Positions 9,590 to 18,914 of a stretch of DNA of 64,000 nucleotides are shown here, in pieces. Each line of letters opens with the position of its first letter. Position 1 is the first letter of the stretch. The stretch spans positions 102,996 to 166,995 of the forward strand of contig JAUIFO010000010.1 in NCBI GenBank assembly GCA_030430385.1, given 5' to 3'. The position numbers and the translations under genes were made by a program. The notes beneath the pieces are model-generated. The model was not told the origin of the DNA. It worked only from the letters and a program-made list of their open reading frames with translations, and made no database searches. The stretch comes from Bacteroidia bacterium (GTDB taxonomy: Bacteria > Bacteroidota > Bacteroidia > Flavobacteriales > Flavobacteriaceae).

Positions 9590-10324
9590 ATGACAAAATA
9601 TGAATTCATGCGTTGGTTAACCTTTCCTGTAATGCCAACTCATTTAGTAACGGTTAGAAACGATATTAAACAACTTCTAAAGTTACACTCTAACACATCT
9701 CGACCATCTGTTTTAGATGTTGGAGGTCGCAAATCTCCATACACAGTTAATCTTCCAGTTGACATTACCTTGCTAGATGTTCCGCAGGAAGAAGGAACAC
9801 GTGAAGCACTTAATTTAGGGTTTACAGATCATATTTTATCATCAATACAAAAGAAAAGGTCTAACATTTCAGATGTTGTTATTCAGGATATGACTAAATC
9901 TCAGTTAGACGATGAGTCTTATGATGCTGTAATTTGTATTGAAGTTATTGAACATGTGGTGGAAGATGATGTGTTTGTTAAAAACATTTCAAAGGTTATA
10001 AAAAAAGGAGGTTGGGCCTACTTTACAACGCCTAATGGTGATTATATAAAGAATGAAGGACCAAATAAAAATCCTGATCACGTTAGGCATTACACCAAAG
10101 ATGAATTAGAACGCCTATTAAAAAAATATTTTACTAAAGTTGATGTGCATTACGCTGTCAAAACAGGTAAATACAGAGTACAAGGATTAAAGAGTTATAA
10201 GCATAGTAATCCAATTGGTATTATTAAAACGATGGTGTCTAATGTTATAAACAGAGCGCAATCAAGCGATGTCAAGACATCATCGCAAAACACAGCCCAT
10301 TTGATCGCTATTGGTTACAGATAA
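9590..10324 (+). CDS. Class I SAM-dependent methyltransferase
   Basis: A 244-residue Rossmann methyltransferase. SVLDVGGRKSPYTVN is motif I, where SAM binds, and YDAVICIEVIEHV is the post-I/motif II block of the Methyltransf_11/UbiE-like group. The segment GGWAYFTTPNG matches the usual fourth strand. In this neighbourhood it may methylate a sugar or a lipid-linked intermediate, though some such proteins methylate other small molecules. It is followed after 11 bp by a sulfotransferase-like gene. Substrate unknown. Confidence 0.82.
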   Translation: MTKYEFMRWLTFPVMPTHLVTVRNDIKQLLKLHSNTSRPSVLDVGGRKSPYTVNLPVDITLLDVPQEEGTREALNLGFTDHILSSIQKKRSNISDVVIQDMTKSQLDDESYDAVICIEVIEHVVEDDVFVKNISKVIKKGGWAYFTTPNGDYIKNEGPNKNPDHVRHYTKDELERLLKKYFTKVDVHYAVKTGKYRVQGLKSYKHSNPIGIIKTMVSNVINRAQSSDVKTSSQNTAHLIAIGYR

Positions 10325-10335
10325 GATATATTCTT

Positions 10336-11004
10336 TTGACAAATAAAGCACATAAGGTTATTGTCGTAGGATTACCTAAAACAGGTACTTCAACGTTAGC
10401 TGTGATGCTCAGGATGCTAAACTACAAGGTTACAGGTCCAAATATTAATTATTCTAAAGGTGATGAAGCTGTTTTAAATGAATTATATGAAACTAATAAT
10501 GGCTTTCAGGATTATCCATGGTGTTTTGAATGGGAACGATTTTTAAGCGATTCTAAAGTCAAATTTATTGTTTTGAAACGTGATAAAGCTTCTTGGTATA
10601 AGAGCTTTTATGAATCTTATGGAGGAAAAGACGATCGTTATTTGTCATTCCCGTTTATGAATATTTTAAAACGTACAGAACATCAATCTGATTTTTTAGA
10701 CTATTTTGATACGTATTATCATCATGCAAATGCTGTTTTACAGCAACATCCAGATCGTTATATTGAAACATCTATTGATAGCTTACAATGGCCAGAGCTT
10801 TGTGATTTTTTAGATGAAGCACTACCAAAAAATATATTCGGAAAGACTTTAAAGAAGCCACATGTTAACAAAAAGCATTCAAAGGCAGTTAAATCTTTTA
10901 AATATAAAATAACATACGCTCTAAAGTCTAAGATGATGTGGTTGATAGGTGAAGAAAAATGGGTGAGACTTGTTATTTTTTTAAGAAAAAATAATGTAAT
11001 TTAA
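10336..11004 (+). CDS. Sulfotransferase-like P-loop protein
   Basis: A protein of 222 residues with a P-loop near the N-terminus, VIVVGLPKTGTSTLAVML, as in the 5'-PSB loop of sulfotransferases. KFIVLKRDKASWYKSFY fits the 3'-phosphate region (R and S). It looks closest to the Sulfotransfer_4 type rather than to the gene at 1568. No ATG suits the domain start, so TTG at 10336 is the best choice; it places the P-loop about 10 residues in. It probably sulfates a glycan from PAPS, but a non-catalytic or other role is possible. Confidence 0.72.
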   Translation: MTNKAHKVIVVGLPKTGTSTLAVMLRMLNYKVTGPNINYSKGDEAVLNELYETNNGFQDYPWCFEWERFLSDSKVKFIVLKRDKASWYKSFYESYGGKDDRYLSFPFMNILKRTEHQSDFLDYFDTYYHHANAVLQQHPDRYIETSIDSLQWPELCDFLDEALPKNIFGKTLKKPHVNKKHSKAVKSFKYKITYALKSKMMWLIGEEKWVRLVIFLRKNNVI

Positions 11005-11076
11005 AGCACTTATATGAGAGATGCTATGGTCTTTTCTAATAGAAACTATGATACCAAAAACCAGGATTAGGATACT

Positions 11077-12171
11077 ATGAAAATTTTAATTTTTTATACA
11101 TACAATCTTGGTCCTTTGTCTAGTTTTTTCCATGAGCTCTCTGTGAAGTTGTCTGAAAGGGGTCATGAAGTGACTAATTTTTTTTTAAAGCATAGAAAAG
11201 AACATTTTCATAAAAAGGGCATTCACATTTATGGGGAGAAAAGACGTCATATTTTATCCAATTACTACGCAACTTATAAAATTATTAAGCAGATCAAGCC
11301 TGATGTTATAGTGTCAAATTTTAGCTATGTTAATCCAGCCTTGTTATTTGGTTACCTCTCTAGATCTCAACGAAATATTTGTTGGTTTCATACTGTTTAT
11401 GGACATTCAAGACCGAATTGGTTAAAGGTCATGAATAAACGTATGTATTTAAAACTTGCTGATGCGGTTATTGCCAATTCTAAGATTTTAAAAGGTGAGC
11501 TCAATTCGATTTATAAATTTGATCTAGATAAAATCTATGCCATCCCATTTTGGACAAATATTGGAGAATGCGCAGATGAAGAAGTGACATTATCTATAGA
11601 AGAATGTAAGGAAAGTATATACATTGGTTGTCCTGGACGTTTGGTAAAAGATAAAAACCATAGTTTGGTGATTGATGCACTAGCCGAATTGAAGAAGACA
11701 TCTACTAAACCTATAAAATTATTCATTGCTGGAAATGGACCTTACGAAAAGGACTTAAAAAGATTTGCTGAAGATAAAGGCCTTGTTGATGAGGTCGTCT
11801 TTTTAGGGTTGCTCACGCTTCCAGAAATGCGAACGTTTTACAAACGTATGAATGTGGTTGTTTTACCAAGTTTGAATGAAGCTTTTGGCTTGGTTTTTAT
11901 TGAAGCAATTTCATTAGGAACTCCAGTAATTGTATCTTCACAGTTTGGTTCGTTAGCGTTCTTGGATGCTTCAGAGTTTAATCCTGAACAATTCACCTTT
12001 GACCCAAAGTCTAAAGAAAGTTTAATTAAAAAACTAGAACCGTATATTGATCATACAAATCTTCAGCCCAATTATTTTAAGAAGATGTATGATAAGACAT
12101 TTGATAAAGAAAAGATTTTTGAAGCTATAGCTTCAGTAATTATTAATGACACGGAATCAATTAAGAACTAA
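11077..12171 (+). CDS. Glycosyltransferase family 4
   Basis: A GT-B protein of 364 residues beginning MKILIFYTYNLGPLSSFFHE. The C-terminal domain shows IGCPGRLVKDKNHSLVIDAL and NEAFGLVFIEAISLGTPVIV with the E-x7-E nucleotide-sugar motif. The acceptor domain has HTVYGHSRPNWLK, a position where GT4 enzymes often carry a conserved His. A 72-bp spacer separates it from the sulfotransferase-like gene, and a FkbM methyltransferase gene follows after 10 bp. Sugar specificity cannot be told. Confidence 0.88.
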   Translation: MKILIFYTYNLGPLSSFFHELSVKLSERGHEVTNFFLKHRKEHFHKKGIHIYGEKRRHILSNYYATYKIIKQIKPDVIVSNFSYVNPALLFGYLSRSQRNICWFHTVYGHSRPNWLKVMNKRMYLKLADAVIANSKILKGELNSIYKFDLDKIYAIPFWTNIGECADEEVTLSIEECKESIYIGCPGRLVKDKNHSLVIDALAELKKTSTKPIKLFIAGNGPYEKDLKRFAEDKGLVDEVVFLGLLTLPEMRTFYKRMNVVVLPSLNEAFGLVFIEAISLGTPVIVSSQFGSLAFLDASEFNPEQFTFDPKSKESLIKKLEPYIDHTNLQPNYFKKMYDKTFDKEKIFEAIASVIINDTESIKN

Positions 12172-12181
12172 AACGTTTTAA

Positions 12182-13009
12182 ATGAATTTAAAAGGAATAC
12201 TAAAAAGAATAGCAGGTAAAAACAATAACACATCTTATGTTGACCGCACCTTATGTGGTGTAAATTTAAGAGTGCTTCCTAATACAACCAGAGTAAAAGA
12301 AGATCAGGATGACTGTTGGTGGTTTTACTTAACAAAGCATCATCAAACTATTTATGATGTAGGTTGTAATGCTGGTTATTCTGCTATAATTGCACTAATT
12401 CAAGATCCTCAAAAAAAGGTGATTCTTGTTGATCCAAATCCTAATGCATTAAAAAAAGCAGCTCAAAATTTAATTGAGAACGGACTTGGAAATAATGCGC
12501 AATATGTAGCTGCATTTGTGAGTAATGAATTAGATAACAAAATAAAGTTCTATACCATTGGAGCAGGAGCTGCAGGAAGTATGCACGCATCTCATGCCAA
12601 AACTGCTGCTGATGTGAATTCATTCATGGAAGTGCAAACCATTACCTTAGACTATATGTATGCCTTTTATAAGGTTAAACCAGATTTGGTTAAGATTGAT
12701 GTGGAAGGTGCTGAAACCTTAGTGATGCAATCTGCCAAAACGCTTGCCAATGAAACAAAATGCACGTTCTTTATTGAAATGCATAATGTTGAAGGCATAG
12801 GAATGGAAGCTGCTGCGCAATCAATGTTAGATTGGTGTGACGAAATGGGTTATAAAACATGGTATCCAACTACAGGAAAGGCTTTGACGTCTGCCGAAGA
12901 GATTAAAAATAGAGGTAAATGTCATTTACTTTTACTACCAAAAGATAAAGCGTATCCTAGTTATCTTGAAGGCATTGCGTCACATGCACCTTTACCAAAC
13001 CATGTGTAA
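12182..13009 (+). CDS. FkbM-family methyltransferase
   Basis: A 275-residue protein with the FkbM signature: TIYDVGCNAGYSAII is the SAM-binding loop, VILVDPNPNAL the acidic end of strand 2, and PDLVKIDVEGAETLVMQSA the typical 'DVEGaE' catalytic-side block. FkbM-type enzymes O-methylate hydroxyls and are common in polysaccharide loci, where methyl groups can cap or decorate sugars. Its stop overlaps the ATG of the GT2 gene (TAATG), so the two are coupled. The acceptor is not known. Confidence 0.88.
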   Translation: MNLKGILKRIAGKNNNTSYVDRTLCGVNLRVLPNTTRVKEDQDDCWWFYLTKHHQTIYDVGCNAGYSAIIALIQDPQKKVILVDPNPNALKKAAQNLIENGLGNNAQYVAAFVSNELDNKIKFYTIGAGAAGSMHASHAKTAADVNSFMEVQTITLDYMYAFYKVKPDLVKIDVEGAETLVMQSAKTLANETKCTFFIEMHNVEGIGMEAAAQSMLDWCDEMGYKTWYPTTGKALTSAEEIKNRGKCHLLLLPKDKAYPSYLEGIASHAPLPNHV

Positions 13010-14337
13010 TGCCATTTGTATTTTTAAAATATTTACAATCCACTCATTATTTTCAACGCTTTACCAAAGCAGGTTACTCCATATTTCCTAGAATTGAAGA
13101 ATTACCTGATTCAATTTTAGAGCAACTTGAAATTGATAAACAGTACAAGTCTCAGGATGCTATCGATTATGATAGGTCTTGGCAAGCTATTCAAAAAGGT
13201 TACATTGGTGAGGCTAACACCTATCAAGGTTTCAATACAGTTACTGTAGAAGATAACTATAGATTTATTCGAAAGAACTTTCACAGTGCTTGGGTTTTTT
13301 ATGTTTTGATTTTGCGATTGCTATCATTTAAAAATCCAATTAAGGAGATTTCAGGATGGCTTAAAACACGTCAAACGAAGCGTCAGCATTTTGGTAAAAC
13401 GACTTTGTTTGATGACGATTTTAATAAGTTTCAGTCAAAACTTGTTGCATCAAATCCCAGAGTTAGTGTCGTTATTCCAACCTTAAATCGCTATGATTTT
13501 TTGAAAGATGTTTTACATGATTTGGAGGCTCAGGATTATAAAAATTTTGAAGTGATTGTCGTTGATCAATCTGAACCTTTTGATAAAGCCTTTTATCAGG
13601 ATTTTAATTTGGATTTTAAAATAGTACAGCAAGAAGAAAAAGCCCTATGGCTTGCTAGAAATACAGCTGTTAAAAAGTCGGAAGGCACTTTTATTGCATT
13701 GTCTGAAGATGATGTTAGAATCGAACCAGATTGGGTCAGCACACATCTTAAGTGCTTAGATTTTTTTAATGCTGAAGTGTCTGCTGGTGTGTTTTATCCT
13801 GAAGGAAAACAGATTCCAGAAGACCGTTCTTTTTTTAGTCTTGCCTCACAATTTGCTACTGGAAATGCAATGCTGTATAAAGACGTATTTAAAAAAGTAG
13901 GCTTATTTGATAGACAGTTTGAAAAGCAACGTATGGGAGATGGCGAATTCGGAATGCGAGTTTATCTCAACAATATTAGAAGTATCTCCAATCCTCTCGC
14001 ATCTTGTATTGATGTTAAAGCGCATACAGGAGGACTTCGTGAAATGGGAAGTTGGGATGCTTTCAGACCTTCTAATTTTTTTGCACCTAGACCAATTCCT
14101 AGTGTATTGTACTTTTTTAGACGTTACTTTGGTAGGAAAGCTTCAATTTTGGCGTTGTTAAGAACAGTCCCAATCTCAATGTTTCCTTATCAATTCAAAA
14201 AAAACAAGCCTTTATTATTACTGGGTTCGGTTATTACCTTATTACTATTTCCAATTGTCTTTTGTCAAGTTGTTGTCTCTTGGAATAGAGCTTCAAAAAA
14301 AATAAAAGCTGGTCCGTTAATTGAAATTTTAGAGTGA
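13009..14337 (+). CDS. Glycosyltransferase family 2 with N-terminal extension and C-terminal membrane segments
   Basis: The 442-residue protein has a GT-A core from about residue 145: VSVVIPTLNRYDFLKDVL, then FEVIVVDQSEPFD, and an acidic metal-binding block LSEDDVRIEPDW. The first 140 residues are not part of the normal GT2 core and I do not recognise them. The C-terminus has hydrophobic stretches (near residues 375-390 and 397-425) that should anchor it in the inner membrane. It is the only GT2 among eight glycosyltransferases here and is presumably an inverting enzyme (family knowledge). Confidence 0.88.
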   Translation: MPFVFLKYLQSTHYFQRFTKAGYSIFPRIEELPDSILEQLEIDKQYKSQDAIDYDRSWQAIQKGYIGEANTYQGFNTVTVEDNYRFIRKNFHSAWVFYVLILRLLSFKNPIKEISGWLKTRQTKRQHFGKTTLFDDDFNKFQSKLVASNPRVSVVIPTLNRYDFLKDVLHDLEAQDYKNFEVIVVDQSEPFDKAFYQDFNLDFKIVQQEEKALWLARNTAVKKSEGTFIALSEDDVRIEPDWVSTHLKCLDFFNAEVSAGVFYPEGKQIPEDRSFFSLASQFATGNAMLYKDVFKKVGLFDRQFEKQRMGDGEFGMRVYLNNIRSISNPLASCIDVKAHTGGLREMGSWDAFRPSNFFAPRPIPSVLYFFRRYFGRKASILALLRTVPISMFPYQFKKNKPLLLLGSVITLLLFPIVFCQVVVSWNRASKKIKAGPLIEILE

Positions 14338-15437
14338 GCACAAAACAGAAACATATTGTCATAGTGTCTTCTGAATTTCCTCCGCAACCAGGAGGTATTG
14401 GAAACCACGCATTTAATTTAGCCTCATATCTTTCTAAGGAACATTATCGTGTTAGTGTTATTGCAGATCAGCGATCAATTAATGGTGATGAAGAACGTGA
14501 TTTTGATGCAAAGCAAATGTTTAATGTGTTTAGGATTAAGCGATATAATATGCGTTTTATAATGTATGTTAAACGGATTTTGTTAACGCATAAAACCATA
14601 AAAAAGGCAGATTATGTGATTGCTACTGGCAAGTTTTCGCTTTGGAATATTGCTGCCTTGAGCTATGTGCATAAGATTAAAACTCTAGCTGTAATTCATG
14701 GTACCGAAGTTAATTTTAAATCAGTTCTTTTAAGAAGATCTATCGATTTTGCTTTAAAAAAAATACAGCATATTGTAGCAGTATCCAGCTATACGAAAGC
14801 ATTAATTTCACATTTAGATCTTGATACTACAGTAATTCCTAATGGAATTGATACCAATGAATGGAATGCTGAAGGCATTGCAAAAGCAGAATTAAAAGGA
14901 ACTCCAATATTAACCACAGTAGGACGTGTTAGCTCGCGAAAAGGTCAGTTAAATGTGATTAAACAATTACCAGATCTAGTTAAAGTATTTCCTGAAATTC
15001 ACTACCATTGTGTTGGTATTCCAACTGAAGCAGACGATTTTATCAATATTGCAAAGCAACTTAATGTTGAACACCATATTACCTTTCATGGCAGTGTTGC
15101 TCAAAATGAATTAAAAGCCATGCTTTTAGGAACCGATATTTTTGTGATGCTCAGTTCTGAAAGTAAAACTGGCGATGTTGAAGGTTTTGGTATTGCCATA
15201 TTAGAAGCTAATGTTTTGGGGATTCCAAGTATTGGATCTAAAGGTTGCGGAATTGAAGATGCTATTGAAGATCAAAAATCAGGAATTTTAATTGATTTAA
15301 ATAACTCAGAAGCTTTTATTAATGCGATCAAGGTGATCAATAATAATCGTATCGCATTTCAAACTGAAGCTAAACAATGGGCAAAACAACACGATTGGTC
15401 AACCATTATTAAACAATACATCAAGTTGTTAGACTAA
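14334..15437 (+). CDS. Glycosyltransferase family 4
   Basis: A 367-residue GT-B enzyme. The start GTG at 14334 overlaps the GT2 stop (GTGA); it is favoured because it gives HIVIVSSEFPPQPGGIGNHA at once, the PPxxGGiG loop of many GT4 proteins. The second domain has LTTVGRVSSRKGQLNVIKQL and EGFGIAILEANVLGIPSIG with E-x7-E. It resembles the PimA/PimB-like branch of GT4. One base separates it from the next GT4 gene, so they form one transcript. Sugar unknown. Confidence 0.9.
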   Translation: MSTKQKHIVIVSSEFPPQPGGIGNHAFNLASYLSKEHYRVSVIADQRSINGDEERDFDAKQMFNVFRIKRYNMRFIMYVKRILLTHKTIKKADYVIATGKFSLWNIAALSYVHKIKTLAVIHGTEVNFKSVLLRRSIDFALKKIQHIVAVSSYTKALISHLDLDTTVIPNGIDTNEWNAEGIAKAELKGTPILTTVGRVSSRKGQLNVIKQLPDLVKVFPEIHYHCVGIPTEADDFINIAKQLNVEHHITFHGSVAQNELKAMLLGTDIFVMLSSESKTGDVEGFGIAILEANVLGIPSIGSKGCGIEDAIEDQKSGILIDLNNSEAFINAIKVINNNRIAFQTEAKQWAKQHDWSTIIKQYIKLLD

Positions 15438-15438
15438 A

Positions 15439-16569
15439 ATGAGAACACTTACAATTATTTCACATACTGAACATTATACCAATCCAGACGGCACAATTGT
15501 AGGATTGGGTTCTACAGTAACTGAAATTAATCATTTACTCGACGTGTTTGATGAGATCATCCATGTTGCCATGCTTCACAAATCAGCACCACCTTCTGGA
15601 AGTATAGGCTATATATCTAACAAGATCACTTTTGTGGCTATACCAGCATTGGGTGGTCAAACACTCGGTAGTAAGTTGTCTATCATCTGGAAAATGCCTT
15701 CAGTATTAAGTACTGTTAAAAGGGAAGTCGCAAAGAGCGATTATTTTCAATTTAGAGCTCCTACAGGAATAGGAGTATTTGTGATTCCATACTTAATGCT
15801 ATTTTCTTCTAAAAAAGGATGGTTTAAATATGCTGGAAATTGGAAGCAAGCATACGCACCTTTAGCGTATAGGTTTCAGAAATGGATGCTCTTAAAACAA
15901 AAACGAAAGGTTACTATAAATGGGTTTTGGGATGATCAACCTGCACATTGCTTGTCGTTTGAAAATCCTTGTTTAACTACTCAAGAATTAGAACAAGGGA
16001 AGTCCATAATTGAAAAGAAAACAATTACACCTCAAGGTGTTAGTTTTTGTTTTGTTGGTCGTGTAGAAGAGGCCAAAGGCATCGGTTTGTTAATTGAGGC
16101 CTTTAAATCGCTATCTGAAGTTGAACAATCTAAAGTTGAAGCCATTCATATTGTAGGCGATGGTAAGCATATTGCAGATTATAAAACAAAGACTGAAGCA
16201 AGCCAACTTAATTTTGTCTTTCATGGATTTCTGTCTCGTGAACAAGTCCATCATATTTACAAACAGTCTCATGCAATTGTATTGCCTTCAGCTTCAGAAG
16301 GATTTCCGAAAGTCATATCAGAAGCTATGAACTATGGATGTGTTCCAATAGTTTCAGATATTTCTTCTATATCGCACTATATTGAAGATGAGGTTAATGG
16401 ATTTTTGGTTTATCCTATTACCACTGAAAATCTAAAAGCAAACATTAAAAAAATGATTCAGATGGAAAATTCAAAATATAAAACAATGATTAATTCAAAA
16501 CAGCAGTCGATTTCAAAGTTTAGTTATGCCTATTACAATAGTAGAATTAAAGATGATATTTTATCGTAA
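15439..16569 (+). CDS. Glycosyltransferase family 4
   Basis: A protein of 376 residues. The N-terminal half is poorly typical but contains GVFVIPYLMLFSSKKGWFKY. The C-terminal half has SFCFVGRVEEAKGIGLLIEA and SEGFPKVISEAMNYGCVPIV with the E-x7-E motif. It ends a run of six closely packed genes that begins at 10336. A 130-bp gap with a 12-base A run follows, and the genes after it (transglutaminase-like, ligase/polymerase) have different roles. Specificity unknown. Confidence 0.86.
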   Translation: MRTLTIISHTEHYTNPDGTIVGLGSTVTEINHLLDVFDEIIHVAMLHKSAPPSGSIGYISNKITFVAIPALGGQTLGSKLSIIWKMPSVLSTVKREVAKSDYFQFRAPTGIGVFVIPYLMLFSSKKGWFKYAGNWKQAYAPLAYRFQKWMLLKQKRKVTINGFWDDQPAHCLSFENPCLTTQELEQGKSIIEKKTITPQGVSFCFVGRVEEAKGIGLLIEAFKSLSEVEQSKVEAIHIVGDGKHIADYKTKTEASQLNFVFHGFLSREQVHHIYKQSHAIVLPSASEGFPKVISEAMNYGCVPIVSDISSISHYIEDEVNGFLVYPITTENLKANIKKMIQMENSKYKTMINSKQQSISKFSYAYYNSRIKDDILS

Positions 16570-16647
16570 TCTATCATTTTTCAGACCATAGAAATATACT
16601 GAAATAGCTTCGAATATTTTGCAAATCAATATTTTATTAGGTCGTAC

Positions 16648-16659
16648 AAAAAAAAAAAA
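16648..16659. repeat. Homopolymer run of 12 A
   Basis: Twelve A residues in a row, 40 bp upstream of the transglutaminase-like ATG, in the 130-bp gap after the GT4 gene. No good TAnnTTTG element is seen beside it. Runs of this length can slip during replication, and a run between promoter and start can change expression, but nothing here shows that it does. Confidence 0.9.
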
Positions 16660-16699
16660 TTACATTTAACGCCTCGTGCTATTAAACACTGTTTTTTGA

Positions 16700-17503
16700 A
16701 TGATTTTTAAGAAAATTTCTTGGTTTTTTAAACGCCATCCTTTTTTGTATGTGGCTCGATTTAAATTACTGTCTAAAAACTCCAGTGTTAGTGATATAGA
16801 ATCCTTTTCATACAATACTGTAAATAAGAAAAAAGACATTCCTAAGTATTTTTACACAGTAAATGATACCATTTTTAAAGGAAATCCTTTCACGTCATCA
16901 TTAGAGAATGTTAAACATCTTAGTGTATGGCTTCAAAATAATATCAAAGGCGGACCAGGTTTGAGTGAATCTTCAGAGAACGCTCTTAAAATCATGCTGT
17001 CAGGTAAAGGTGGTGTATGCAGTGATATGGCACAGATTTTCAATAATTTTTGTGTGATTAATGATGTTAAAGTTCGTGAATGGGGAAATACAAGAGCTCC
17101 TTTTGATAGAGCATATGGCGGCCATTCCTTTAATGAAGTTTTTATAGATAAGCTTAATAAGTGGGTTTTAATTGATGTGTCGAGTAGTTTGGTTTTTTAT
17201 CATAATGAAACATTACTGTCTGTGGTGGAGTTGTATGAGCTTTTACGAAGTGGTGAAAAAATATCATTCAAAACATTCAATTCTACTAAAGACTTAGATG
17301 AGAAAAATGTTGAAAAGAACTACCTTAATCCAGATACTATTCCGTTTTTAATATGTAACTATTCAAACAAATTTTATGATTCGTGTTTGAAATTTTTCAG
17401 ACCATATGTCCCAGTTTTTTTAGTTCATTTTGTTATTTTCGTCTTAGGTAAAAGTTATCATTACAAGTTTCCTTTAGATAATTATAAGAAAATATTTACT
17501 TAG
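16700..17503 (+). CDS. Transglutaminase-like cysteine protease-fold protein
   Basis: This 267-residue protein has all three catalytic positions of the transglutaminase fold: C107 in GKGGVCSDMAQIF, H142 in YGGHSFNEVFID and D159 in KWVLIDVSS. No signal peptide is clear, but residues 243-262 (VPVFLVHFVIFVLG region) are hydrophobic and may anchor it. Bacterial members act as peptidases, amidases or cross-linkers. Its place between glycosyltransferases and the O-antigen ligase/polymerase is unusual, and suggests action on an amide-bearing sugar or a glycan-linked peptide (inference only). Confidence 0.8.
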   Translation: MIFKKISWFFKRHPFLYVARFKLLSKNSSVSDIESFSYNTVNKKKDIPKYFYTVNDTIFKGNPFTSSLENVKHLSVWLQNNIKGGPGLSESSENALKIMLSGKGGVCSDMAQIFNNFCVINDVKVREWGNTRAPFDRAYGGHSFNEVFIDKLNKWVLIDVSSSLVFYHNETLLSVVELYELLRSGEKISFKTFNSTKDLDEKNVEKNYLNPDTIPFLICNYSNKFYDSCLKFFRPYVPVFLVHFVIFVLGKSYHYKFPLDNYKKIFT

Positions 17504-17549
17504 ACCTCTGCTTTACAATTAAAGCATTTTTAATCAAATTATTACCTAG

Positions 17550-18914
17550 TTGAAAACAAATCTAACCTATATAAGTGCTGTTGTATTACATATTTTTATA
17601 GGTATAATTGTTTATTACAATGAAGCGCTAGCTAAGGTCTATTTTGGTGTTATTATAGTGTATTTTCTCTCTAGAATTGTACTTAGTTCAGCCGATTCAA
17701 AAACCTTTGAAGTATTAAAAGCAGCTTCCTATATTGTTGGTGCTGAGGTGTTTCTTAGGATGACCAGAGGATCAATTTCTTATGAGGCAGGTAAATATTT
17801 TGTAATTATCTTCATCTTAATAGGAATGTTTTATAAAGGCATTTCAGGAAAAGCATATCCTTACTTCTTGTATTTAATGTTGCTTGTGCCTTCAATATTT
17901 GTGGCCTCTACGACCTTAAGTTTTGATGCCAACTTTAGAACTAATATTGCCTTTGTACTTAGTGGTCCACTATGCTTAGGTGTCGCTGCTTTGTTTTGTT
18001 ATGATAAGAAGGTGACCAAAGACCAAATCAATAAGTTTTTATTGTTTATGTTGTTGCCACTTATATCACATACAGCATATATTTTTTTTTATAATCCTTC
18101 AGTTCGCGATGTATTATCAGGAACAGGATCAAATCGATCAGCATCTGGAGGATGGGGAGCAAATCAAGTGTCTACAGTATTAGGTCTTGGCATGTTTATT
18201 GTCGCTGTCAGATTATTTACTAAATCACCATCAATAGGTCATAAAATTATAAATTTTGTGATTTTTTCTGCTATTGGCTACAGAGCCATTGTAACATTTA
18301 GTAGAGGTGGTGTTATTACTGCCTTAATGTCAATAGTTGCTTTTTTGATTTTGTATTATGCAACAGCTACTAAAAAGAAACGATCAGAAATCTTATCCAT
18401 TTTTATGATTTTTTGTTTTTGTTTGAGTGTAACTTGGATTATAAGTTCTACGCAAACTGATGGCTATATTGATTTGAGGTACACAAATAAAGATCATTTA
18501 GGTCGAGAAAAAACCGATATTACAACTGGTAGAGGAGATTTGTTTAAAGAAGAACTTGAAGGTTTTATATCTAATCCTTTTTTTGGGATTGGTTCTAGTC
18601 GTGCAAAAGATCAAAGAATTGAAGTTGAAGGCCAAGGTGTAACCTCTCACAGTGAAGTGAGTCGACTCTTAGCCGAACATGGTATGTTTGGAGTTACCAT
18701 TCTCGTTATTTTATTATTCAAACCGTTTGATTTCAGATCAAGAAACCGAAAGAATTATTTTTTCTATGCCTTTTTAGTATTTTGGTTTGCGACCATCAAT
18801 CACTCATCAATGCGAATTGCTGCACCAGCATTCATTTATGCCTTGGCGCTTTTAAATGTAAAACATGAAGAACATCCTGTACATAGGAAACAACTTAAGC
18901 AACAAGACGTCTAA
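17550..18914 (+). CDS. O-antigen ligase / Wzy-type polymerase family membrane protein
   Basis: A 454-residue polytopic protein with about ten hydrophobic segments. A large extracytoplasmic loop near residues 300-370 contains NPFFGIGSSRAKD and then TSHSEVSRLLAEHGMFG, the His-containing block seen in the WaaL/Wzy_C family. ITFSRGGVITALM is another typical block. It should either polymerise repeat units on undecaprenyl diphosphate or ligate glycan to an acceptor; sequence alone does not separate the two. The start is TTG at 17550, as no ATG lies before the first membrane segment. Its last 50 bp overlap the next gene. Confidence 0.8.
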   Translation: MKTNLTYISAVVLHIFIGIIVYYNEALAKVYFGVIIVYFLSRIVLSSADSKTFEVLKAASYIVGAEVFLRMTRGSISYEAGKYFVIIFILIGMFYKGISGKAYPYFLYLMLLVPSIFVASTTLSFDANFRTNIAFVLSGPLCLGVAALFCYDKKVTKDQINKFLLFMLLPLISHTAYIFFYNPSVRDVLSGTGSNRSASGGWGANQVSTVLGLGMFIVAVRLFTKSPSIGHKIINFVIFSAIGYRAIVTFSRGGVITALMSIVAFLILYYATATKKKRSEILSIFMIFCFCLSVTWIISSTQTDGYIDLRYTNKDHLGREKTDITTGRGDLFKEELEGFISNPFFGIGSSRAKDQRIEVEGQGVTSHSEVSRLLAEHGMFGVTILVILLFKPFDFRSRNRKNYFFYAFLVFWFATINHSSMRIAAPAFIYALALLNVKHEEHPVHRKQLKQQDV

